Positions 58,093 to 64,000 of a stretch of DNA of 64,000 nucleotides are shown piece by piece. The first letter of the stretch is position 1. Each line of letters starts with the position of its first letter. The notes beneath the pieces were generated by a model that did no database searches, was not told the DNA's origin, and saw nothing but the letters and a program-made list of their open reading frames with translations. A program made the position numbers and the translations under genes. Where the stretch lies: the NCBI RefSeq assembly GCF_000315545.1, contig NZ_JH992902.1, positions 407,280-471,279 on the forward strand, written 5' to 3'. The stretch is from Selenomonas sp. F0473 (lineage in GTDB: Bacteria; Bacillota; Negativicutes; Selenomonadales; Selenomonadaceae).

Positions 58093-58690
58093 GGTAAAGC
58101 CCCCTCTCCTCAATATAAGTTTCCACAACGCGCGGCACAAGATAACGGACGGAGTGTCCCGCGCGGATCTGCGCCCGGATCGCCGTCGACGATATCTCCA
58201 GATGCGGCGTCGGTACCGTATGGATATGACTGCGCTCGGCGGGCGTAAACTTCTCCGCGAGCAGAGATTCGTCCAGCGGAACGCCCTGGCGCGTCGCGAC
58301 GATAAACGCACACGACTGCAGGAGGCGCTCCGGCTCATGCCATAGATAGAGATCATTCATCGCGTCCGCCCCGATGATGAAGAAGAGTTCCGCCGTTCCA
58401 AGCTGCGCGTGCAGCGCCGCAATCGTATCGACCGTATAGGAGGGGCCCTCTCTATGCAGTTCGATATCCGACACGGAGAAAAACGGATTGTTTTCCACGG
58501 CGCGCCGTACCATACGGATCCGATCTTCGGGCGGCGCGGCATGTTCTCTGTTCTTATGCGGCGGATGTGCGGCGGGAATAAAGATCACCTCGTCGAGCTG
58601 CGCGGACACGCGCACCATTTCGGCAGTAATCAGATGTCCCATATGGATGGGGTCGAACGTTCCGCCCATAATACCGATGCGTCTGCTCAT
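58070..58690 (-). CDS. nadD: Nicotinate-nucleotide adenylyltransferase
   Basis: Makes deamido-NAD from nicotinate mononucleotide and ATP. The 206 residues contain the nucleotidyl-transferase motif GGTFDPIHMGH (9-19), the FIPAAHPPHK loop and the C-terminal ISSTAIR motif. Normal length. GAGGTGAGA precedes the ATG. It lies six bases after the small membrane ORF and overlaps yqeK. Confidence 0.96.
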   Translation of the reverse strand: MSRRIGIMGGTFDPIHMGHLITAEMVRVSAQLDEVIFIPAAHPPHKNREHAAPPEDRIRMVRRAVENNPFFSVSDIELHREGPSYTVDTIAALHAQLGTAELFFIIGADAMNDLYLWHEPERLLQSCAFIVATRQGVPLDESLLAEKFTPAERSHIHTVPTPHLEISSTAIRAQIRAGHSVRYLVPRVVETYIEERGLYRAHHEEL

Positions 58691-58696
58691 ATCGTC

Positions 58697-58846
58697 TCAC
58701 CTCACACCGGAGAGAATTATCAGCACAAGCGCCGTAATGAATATGAAGAAGGCTCCTGCGCGGAGATAATCCAAGGTATCATGACGCCCCTTCGGCGATG
58801 AAAGATACTGCCGCAGTGTGCGCAGCCATCCGATGACGGTTCTCAT
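58697..58846 (-). CDS. Small single-span membrane protein, 49 residues
   Basis: Reading frame of 49 residues, MRTVIGWLRTLRQYLSS at the start, then a charged stretch and one membrane span (AGAFFIFITALVLIILS). The ATG lies one base after the proA stop (TGATATG), so it would be translated by coupling; no independent ribosome binding site is clear. It fills the 157 bases between proA and nadD, which would otherwise be an unusual gap in this tightly packed operon. I do not recognise a family. The basic N-terminus suggests the C-terminus faces outward. Confidence 0.6.
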   Translation of the reverse strand: MRTVIGWLRTLRQYLSSPKGRHDTLDYLRAGAFFIFITALVLIILSGVR

Positions 58847-58847
58847 A

Positions 58848-60119
58848 TCAAGGCGTATCCACGAGACTTCGCACCTGGCCGTCCCCATAGACGAGATACT
58901 TGGTGCTCGTCAGGGCATCGAGCCCCATCGGGCCGCGCACATGGAGCTTCTGTGTGCTGATGCCAATCTCGGCGCCGAAGCCGAACTCAAATCCGTCTGT
59001 AAAACGCGTTGAGGCATTGACGTACACCGTCGACGCATCGACCGCATGCTGGAAGCGATGTGCCGTACGGATATCGTTCGTAACGATCGTCTCCGAATGC
59101 CCCGTGTTATAGCGATTGATATGCGCGATTGCCGCGTCAACATCCGGAACAATACGAATCGAAAGGATGAGGTCGCCGTATTCCGTCTCCCAGTCCTCCT
59201 CCGCGGCGGGAAGGGCATCAGACAAAATCGCAAGCGTGCGGGCGCAGCCGCGCAGCTCGACGCCGTCCGCACGAAGCGCCGCGGCGAGACGCGGCAGAAA
59301 TGCCGCCGCAATCTCCTCATGCACCAGCAGCGTCTCCGCGGCATTGCAGACCGAGGGACGCGAGACCTTCGCGTCGCGCACAATACGGCGCGCCATCGTA
59401 AAGTCCGCCGCGCGATCCACATAAACGTGACAGACCCCCGCCCCTGTCTCAATGACAGGCACCGTACTTGACTCCACAACACGGCGAATCAGCCCCGCAC
59501 CGCCGCGCGGGATAATCACATCGAGCAGCCCCGTCAGATGCGTCATCACGTCAACGGCGGCACGCTCCTTCATCGCAAGCAGCTGCACAGTGCCGTGCGG
59601 AACCCCCGCCGCATATGCGGCACGCGCGAGTACATCCGCGACGGCACAATTCGAACGCAGCGCATCGGAGCCGCCGCGCAGGACGACGGCATTGCCGGAT
59701 TTCAGACAGAGCCCGACGGCATCGGACGTCACATTCGGACGCGCCTCATAGACGATGCCGACCACACCGAGCGGAACACGCAGGCGCCGTATCTCGAGCC
59801 CGTTGGGACGGCGCACGGAGTAATCCTCACGCCCGAGCGGGTCGGGCAGCGCCGCGGTGAGGCGCAGCCCCTGCGCCATCCCCGCAACGCGCGCTTCATC
59901 GAGCCGCAGGCGGTCCAAATAGGCGGGCTGCATCCCTGCCGCTGCGGCATCCTCCATATCGGCCGCATTCTCCCGCAGAATCATCTCGGTCTGTGCCGTC
60001 AGCGCATCGGCCATCGCGTGCAGCGCCTCATTCCGAATGCCTAATGGGAGCGCTGCCAGCGCATCAGAGGCAGCCTTTGCCGCCTCTGCCTGCGCGCGGA
60101 TTTCCTGCTCGATCGTCAT
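58848..60119 (-). CDS. proA: Glutamate-5-semialdehyde dehydrogenase (gamma-glutamyl phosphate reductase)
   Basis: NADPH-dependent second step of proline synthesis. The 423-residue aldehyde-dehydrogenase-fold protein has VPLGVVGIVYEARPNVT, LRGGSDALRSN, IIPRGGAGLIRRVVESS and the catalytic cysteine in SRPSVCNAAETLLV, followed by FTDGFEFGFGAEIGIST near the end. Length is standard. AAGGAGCGGCT precedes the ATG. It follows proB by nine bases. Confidence 0.97.
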   Translation of the reverse strand: MTIEQEIRAQAEAAKAASDALAALPLGIRNEALHAMADALTAQTEMILRENAADMEDAAAAGMQPAYLDRLRLDEARVAGMAQGLRLTAALPDPLGREDYSVRRPNGLEIRRLRVPLGVVGIVYEARPNVTSDAVGLCLKSGNAVVLRGGSDALRSNCAVADVLARAAYAAGVPHGTVQLLAMKERAAVDVMTHLTGLLDVIIPRGGAGLIRRVVESSTVPVIETGAGVCHVYVDRAADFTMARRIVRDAKVSRPSVCNAAETLLVHEEIAAAFLPRLAAALRADGVELRGCARTLAILSDALPAAEEDWETEYGDLILSIRIVPDVDAAIAHINRYNTGHSETIVTNDIRTAHRFQHAVDASTVYVNASTRFTDGFEFGFGAEIGISTQKLHVRGPMGLDALTSTKYLVYGDGQVRSLVDTP

Positions 60120-60128
60120 AGCCGCTCC

Positions 60129-61253
60129 TTATACCATCAGCACCATATTATCCCGATGAATGATCTCCTCATGCACCGCATCCTGTACGAGCGCCGGGAA
60201 CTCTGCCGCGCGGTGCCCCATCAGCCGCGCAATATCCGCTGCATCGTAGGCGACAATGCCGCGCGCAGTCTCTCTCCCGTCGGGGTCAAGCACACGCACC
60301 GTCTCGCCGGCAGAGAATGCGCCGCAAACTTCCGTCACGCCGACCGCAAGGAGGCTCGCTCCGCTCCGCATCGCCGCAAGGCAGCCCGCATCCACGCGCA
60401 GTTCGCCCGCCAGATGCTTGCCAAACGCCAGCCAGCTCTTGCGCGTGCGCAGATGTGCCTCGCGTGCCGGAAACACCGTGCCAATCTTCTCGCCGCGCAG
60501 AATCCCGCGAATCACACCGTCCTCGTCGCCGCGGGCAATAATCATCGTCGCGCCGGCATTTTGGGCAATCTTCGCCGCCTCAATTTTCGTCTGCATGCCG
60601 CCCGTGCCCTGCACTGAGCCCGCACCGCCCGCCATCTGCTCAATCGCAGGCGTAATCTCCGGAATCTCGTCAATGAGCTCCGCTGCGGCATCTGTCCGCG
60701 GATTCGCCGTATAGACGCCGTCGATATCCGAGAGGATGATGAGCGCATCCGCGTCGACGAGCGCCGCAACGACGGCTGAGAGCGTATCGTTGTCGCCAAT
60801 TTTGATTTCGTCCACGGCGACGGCGTCGTTCTCATTGATGACGGGAACCGCCCCCATCGAGAGCAGCTCCAAGAGCGCGCGGCGCGCGTGCATGTACTGG
60901 TGGTGCCGCGCGGCGTTCTCCTTCGTGAGCAGCACCTGCGCCATCGGGCGCCCGTACTCGTGAAAAAACTTCTCGTAGATATGCAGCAGCGCCCCCTGTC
61001 CGATGGCGGCGAGCGCCTGCCGTGCAGGCAGACGCTGCGGGCGCTCCTTCATACCGAGCGAAGACATGCCCGCCGCAATCGCACCGGAGGTGACAAGCAG
61101 CATATCCTTGCCCCGGTTCGCCTCATCGATGAGTTCGCGGACGAGGTGTTCGATGCGGCGCAGGTTCATGCCGCCCGCGGGGTGCGTCAACGTGCTTGTC
61201 CCCACCTTGACGACAATGCGCTTCGCGTCGCGCAGGCGCGCACGCGTATTCAC
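60129..61253 (-). CDS. proB: Glutamate 5-kinase with PUA domain
   Basis: First step of proline synthesis, normally inhibited by proline. The 374 residues begin with the kinase motif RIVVKVGTSTLTHP, continue with VTSGAIAAGM, VINENDAVAVDEIKIGDNDTLSA and GTGGMQTKIEAAKIA, and end in a PUA domain from about residue 280. The start is GTG sharing GTGA with the yhbY stop, with GAGG upstream. The obgE-yhbY-proB-proA-nadD order is frequent in Firmicutes and Negativicutes. Confidence 0.97.
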   Translation of the reverse strand: MNTRARLRDAKRIVVKVGTSTLTHPAGGMNLRRIEHLVRELIDEANRGKDMLLVTSGAIAAGMSSLGMKERPQRLPARQALAAIGQGALLHIYEKFFHEYGRPMAQVLLTKENAARHHQYMHARRALLELLSMGAVPVINENDAVAVDEIKIGDNDTLSAVVAALVDADALIILSDIDGVYTANPRTDAAAELIDEIPEITPAIEQMAGGAGSVQGTGGMQTKIEAAKIAQNAGATMIIARGDEDGVIRGILRGEKIGTVFPAREAHLRTRKSWLAFGKHLAGELRVDAGCLAAMRSGASLLAVGVTEVCGAFSAGETVRVLDPDGRETARGIVAYDAADIARLMGHRAAEFPALVQDAVHEEIIHRDNMVLMV

Positions 61254-61549
61254 AGTTCAATCCTCGGATGATCAAAGTTTCGACGGAACAGCAGTCCGTT
61301 CCTGCCGATGACCTGCACAAGATTCGCATCCGCGCGCTCGGCGAGAACGGTAATCGCGTCCACCGGCGTATCGGGCGCATTTTGCAGGACGCGCACCTTG
61401 ATGAGCTCGCGTTTCTTGATTGCCTCGCGTGCGGATGCAACGACGGCGGGGCTCACGCCCTCTTTGCCAATCATGACGACGGCATCCTCCGTCATGCCGA
61501 GGGAGCGCAGTTTGCGAATCTGTTTACCGGTCAGCGAATTGCGCAGCAA
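61250..61549 (-). CDS. yhbY: Ribosome assembly RNA-binding protein YhbY
   Basis: Single CRM-domain protein of 99 residues that associates with pre-50S particles. It has LTGKQIRKLRSLGM, the loop IGKEGVSPAVV and the late VQVIGRNGLLFRR motif, all typical. The start is TTG at 61549 with GGAGG eight bases upstream; the next in-frame ATG would cut into the domain. It lies 14 bases after obgE and couples to proB. Confidence 0.94.
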   Translation of the reverse strand: MLRNSLTGKQIRKLRSLGMTEDAVVMIGKEGVSPAVVASAREAIKKRELIKVRVLQNAPDTPVDAITVLAERADANLVQVIGRNGLLFRRNFDHPRIEL

Positions 61550-61563
61550 ATTGTTTTCCTCCG

Positions 61564-62847
61564 TTAGTCCTGATAATCGAACGACATATCGCCGATATGA
61601 ACGGTCATGCCCTCTTTGATGCCGCGCGCGCGCAGCTTCTCATCGAGCCCCTTGAGGCGCCAAATATACTGAAAGCGCCGCACCGCCTCATCGTTGTTGA
61701 AATTCGTCATCGCGACGAGCTTTTCAATCGCCTTGCCCGAGACGATGAAGTCCCCCGCATCGTTGCGTGAAATGGTGACTTTCTCGTCATCCTCCGCATT
61801 TTGGTCGTAAACGACAACCTCTTCTTCCTCCGTCTCGGGCGCCGGAACATAGGCATCCAGCCACGCCGCGACGCGGTCGATGAGCGTCTGCACGCCCGCG
61901 CGCGTCGCGGCGGAGATCTCGAAGAATTCGAGTCCTTCCTGCGCAGCGAGTTCGCGCAGCCGCGGCAGATGCTCTGCTGCGGAGGGCAGGTCGATTTTAT
62001 TCGCAACGAGCATCTGCATACGCCGCGCGATCTTTTCGCTGTAGCGCGCCAGCTCCGCGTTAATCTTATGGTAGTCCTCGACGGGGTCGCGGCCTTCGAT
62101 GCCCGAGGCATCGACGATGTGCAGAATGAGACGCGTACGCTCCACATGGCGCAGAAAATCGTGTCCAAGGCCAACGCCGTCCGCCGCGCCCTCAATGAGC
62201 CCCGGGATGTCCGCCATGACGAAACTCTTCTCATAATCCGTCTGCACGACGCCGAGCACGGGCGTAATCGTCGTAAAGTGATAGTCCGCAATCTCCGGCC
62301 GTGCCGCAGAGCACGCGGCGACAAGGCTGGATTTCCCGACGCTCGGATAGCCGACAAGCCCCACATCCGCGAGCAGTTTCAGCTCGAGGACAAGTTTACG
62401 GCTCTCTCCCGGCTCGCCGAACTCCGCGAATGTCGGCGCGCGGTTCGCCGCATTCGCGAACTTCGCGTTGCCGCGTCCGCCGCGTCCGCCGCGTACGATG
62501 ACCGCCTCCGTATCGATCTCGGCGAGATCGGCAAGCACCTCGCCTGTCGTCTCGTCCGTCACAATCGTGCCGGGCGGAACATCGACATAGAGCGGCGGCG
62601 CATTTTTCCCATACTGATTTTTATACTCGCCGTTCTCGCCGTTCTTCGCCGTGAATTTCCGGTGAAACCGGAACGAGAGGAGCGTATTCAGATTGCGGTC
62701 GGCACGAAAGATCACGTCTCCGCCGCGGCCGCCGTCGCCGCCCGACGGTCCGCCCTTGGGCATGAACTTCTCACGGCGGAACGCCGATTTCCCGTGTCCG
62801 CCGTCGCCCGCCTTCGCCGTGATATGCGCGCGGTCTATAAACTGCAT
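61564..62847 (-). CDS. obgE: GTPase Obg
   Basis: Essential GTPase linking ribosome assembly, growth and stress. The 427 residues have the glycine-rich Obg domain (about 1-158, with GGDGGRGGDVIF and RGGRGGRGNAKF) and the G domain with P-loop GYPSVGKSS near residue 166 and NKIDLP. The C-terminal OCT domain follows from about residue 340. GGGGGACGT precedes the ATG. It follows rpmA across a hairpin terminator and leads into yhbY. Confidence 0.97.
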   Translation of the reverse strand: MQFIDRAHITAKAGDGGHGKSAFRREKFMPKGGPSGGDGGRGGDVIFRADRNLNTLLSFRFHRKFTAKNGENGEYKNQYGKNAPPLYVDVPPGTIVTDETTGEVLADLAEIDTEAVIVRGGRGGRGNAKFANAANRAPTFAEFGEPGESRKLVLELKLLADVGLVGYPSVGKSSLVAACSAARPEIADYHFTTITPVLGVVQTDYEKSFVMADIPGLIEGAADGVGLGHDFLRHVERTRLILHIVDASGIEGRDPVEDYHKINAELARYSEKIARRMQMLVANKIDLPSAAEHLPRLRELAAQEGLEFFEISAATRAGVQTLIDRVAAWLDAYVPAPETEEEEVVVYDQNAEDDEKVTISRNDAGDFIVSGKAIEKLVAMTNFNNDEAVRRFQYIWRLKGLDEKLRARGIKEGMTVHIGDMSFDYQD

Positions 62848-62859
62848 ACGTCCCCCTAT

Positions 62860-62889
62860 AGAAAAGAGCCTGCACCCCTAGGTACAGGC
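62860..62889 (-). terminator. Attenuator-like terminator between rpmA and obgE
   Basis: Nine-pair stem (62889-62881 with 62876-62868, one G-U pair), four-base loop, then TCTTTTCT on the minus strand, 13 bases before the obgE start. Since obgE has no other promoter in view, partial readthrough is expected. Confidence 0.7.
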
Positions 62890-62908
62890 ATCCGCATATT
62901 AGAGCAAA

Positions 62909-63202
62909 TTAAACAGCGGCCTCCGCAAGCGGATACACACTGATCTGACGCTGATGGCGCCCCTTGCGCTCAAAAGCGACCTTGCCGTCAATCTTCGCAA
63001 AGATCGTGTCGTCCTTGCCGATGCCGACATTGTGTCCCGGATGGAAATGCGTGCCGCGCTGACGAACGATAATACTGCCCGCCGTCACATGCGTACCGGC
63101 CTGCTCCTTCACGCCGAGACGCTTGGAATGGCTGTCACGGCCGTTGCGTGTCGAACTGACGCCCTTCTTATGGGCAAAAAGCTGTAAATCAAACGAGAAC
63201 AA
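62909..63202 (-). CDS. rpmA: 50S ribosomal protein L27, Firmicute type with N-terminal extension
   Basis: L27 of 97 residues. It starts with [14 protein letters not shown], the cleavable extension of Firmicutes; the protease Prp removes it after QLF to expose the functional tail AHKKG near the peptidyl transferase centre. Further family sequence is [27 protein letters not shown] three codons upstream would leave no room for a ribosome binding site, whereas the TTG at 63202 has AGGGGGTG six bases before it. The prp gene lies directly upstream. Confidence 0.96.
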   Translation of the reverse strand: MFSFDLQLFAHKKGVSSTRNGRDSHSKRLGVKEQAGTHVTAGSIIVRQRGTHFHPGHNVGIGKDDTIFAKIDGKVAFERKGRHQRQISVYPLAEAAV

Positions 63203-63207
63203 TATGT

Positions 63208-63528
63208 TCACCCCCTAATTTCGTAAATTTCTATGCCCTTTGGACTGATCTTTTCGATCTCGCGCAGCCCCATATACATGGTGCGCAGGATCGCCTCTGT
63301 GCATGCATCCGGCGGCCCGTTGAGCCGCATATTGAGATTCCCGCTCGCTATGTCATAGGTGACGGCGCGATGCAGATGCTCCATGATGCCAAGGAGAGCG
63401 GCTTGGGTCAGTGCGGATACGCCGGCGCAGACAATATCCTGTCCGTGCGCCGCCGTTCCGCTGTGTCCCGCAACGCGGCTCCCCGTAATCAGCCCTGCCT
63501 GATTGGTAAAGATATCGACTGTAATCAC
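63208..63528 (-). CDS. prp: Ribosomal-processing cysteine protease Prp
   Basis: Protease of 106 residues that trims the N-terminal extension of L27. The catalytic pair is visible as His in [13 protein letters not shown] and Cys in [13 protein letters not shown]. Prp is known from Firmicutes and other bacteria that make the extended L27, and it is encoded between rplU and rpmA, exactly as here. It begins five bases after rplU. Confidence 0.94.
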   Translation of the reverse strand: MITVDIFTNQAGLITGSRVAGHSGTAAHGQDIVCAGVSALTQAALLGIMEHLHRAVTYDIASGNLNMRLNGPPDACTEAILRTMYMGLREIEKISPKGIEIYEIRG

Positions 63529-63533
63529 AAAGA

Positions 63534-63845
63534 TTACGCCTCGATCTTCTCGATGACAACCTTTGTAAACGGCTGACGATGACCCTGACGCTTGCGGTAG
63601 TTGGACTTGGCCTTGTACTTGAAGACCAAAATCTTCTTGCCCTTGCCGTGCGCCATCACCTTGCCGGTCACCTTCGCCCCGTCCACCGTCGGACGGCCGA
63701 CCTTAACGTCGCCGCCGTTAACGACGGTCAGAACCTCGTCAAAAACGACGGCTTCGCCTTCGCCTGCCTCGAGCTTTTCCACATAAATGGTATCGCCCTC
63801 TGCGACCTTGTACTGCTTGCCGCCCGTCTTTACGATTGCGTACAT
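63534..63845 (-). CDS. rplU: 50S ribosomal protein L21
   Basis: Ribosomal protein of 103 residues beginning [25 protein letters not shown] and ending in the basic [29 protein letters not shown] tail described here by its parts: [10 protein letters not shown] and [17 protein letters not shown] precedes the ATG. First gene of the large ribosome assembly and growth cluster, with a consensus promoter near the right edge of the window. Confidence 0.97.
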   Translation of the reverse strand: MYAIVKTGGKQYKVAEGDTIYVEKLEAGEGEAVVFDEVLTVVNGGDVKVGRPTVDGAKVTGKVMAHGKGKKILVFKYKAKSNYRKRQGHRQPFTKVVIEKIEA

Positions 63846-63957
63846 GAAAACACCTCCCTATATCGTTACTCGCCGGCTGCGGTTCGGAAGTTCCGATTTG
63901 AGACCTCGCCGCGCGGTTGGGAACGGGCATGCGCCCGAACATGCAGGAATACCTACG
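63846..63957 (-). promoter_or_regulatory. Candidate L21 mRNA leader
   Basis: About 110 bases between promoter and rplU contain a small GGGC-GCAT-GCCC hairpin and the string CCGCAGCCGGCGAGTAA just before the ribosome binding site. Firmicute rplU genes often carry an L21 leader with a similar late segment; I recall it only in outline, so this is a candidate. Confidence 0.4.
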
Positions 63958-63964
63958 TCAAAGG

Positions 63965-63993
63965 ATATTACCACACTCTCTATGTGCTGTCAA
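63965..63993 (-). promoter_or_regulatory. Sigma-A promoter of the rplU cluster
   Basis: Minus strand TTGACA (63993-63988), 17 bases, TAATAT (63970-63965), about 120 bases before the rplU start. Confidence 0.8.
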
Positions 63994-64000
63994 TAGCGAT

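Noticed and set aside
57511-58356. 281-residue version of YqeK
   Set aside because: The extra 88 residues are an Arg/Ser-rich shadow of nadD; a GTG with a good ribosome binding site gives the normal length.

Overview
The window reads as chromosome of a GC-rich diderm Firmicute, most likely a Negativicutes of the Selenomonas type. The inference rests on Firmicute-style core genes (AddAB rather than RecBCD, CvfB, LCP family, YqeY, L27 with an N-terminal extension plus its protease Prp) sitting next to a true outer-membrane gene, a TonB-dependent receptor with a C-terminal Phe. Genes are tightly packed, nearly all on the minus strand, and often share GTGA/ATGA junctions. Non-ATG starts with good ribosome binding sites are common. 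No tRNA, rRNA, CRISPR array, insertion sequence or prophage was seen.

Layout, left to right; minus-strand operons are transcribed right to left. 1-4933: argC-argJ-argB-argD-argF (arginine synthesis by acetyl recycling), argF running off the left edge. 5106-7812: ACT protein-hom-thrB (threonine branch). 7902-13303: ispH-rpsA, a terminator, then a PDZ/radical-SAM-like gene-der-plsY. 13427-16575: recA-recX-guaA. 16680-17398: rpsU-yqeY. 17534-33851: pcrA-ligA-sbcD-sbcC-addB-addA-HIT, an unusually complete block of double-strand-break repair and replication-repair enzymes. 33924-35570: a DHH pyrophosphatase with CBS and DRTGG domains. 35807-36724 (+): an orphan zinc-type metal-binding lipoprotein.

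36829-45340 is the most interesting region. A five-gene nickel/peptide-type ABC importer on the minus strand is preceded by a well-formed cobalamin riboswitch (42090-42311) and a terminator that fits its off state. Divergent to it are a TonB-dependent receptor and a DUF4198 periplasmic protein with a perfect sigma-A promoter. The 598 bases between the coding regions hold both promoters, the riboswitch, its terminator and a perfect 16-base palindrome over one -35 box. Together these suggest a complete cobalt (or nickel/metallophore) uptake route from outer membrane to cytoplasm, shut off by B12.

45428-47698: a MATE exporter and a divergent HAD phosphatase. 47752-54003: purE-purC-purF-purM-purN-IMP cyclohydrolase-purD, in which the usual bifunctional PurH is replaced by its N-terminal domain only. 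54103-55053: cheV. 55144-63845: rplU-prp-rpmA-obgE-yhbY-proB-proA-small membrane ORF-nadD-yqeK-LCP-rsfS-cvfB, a ribosome assembly and growth cluster with a consensus promoter near the right edge.
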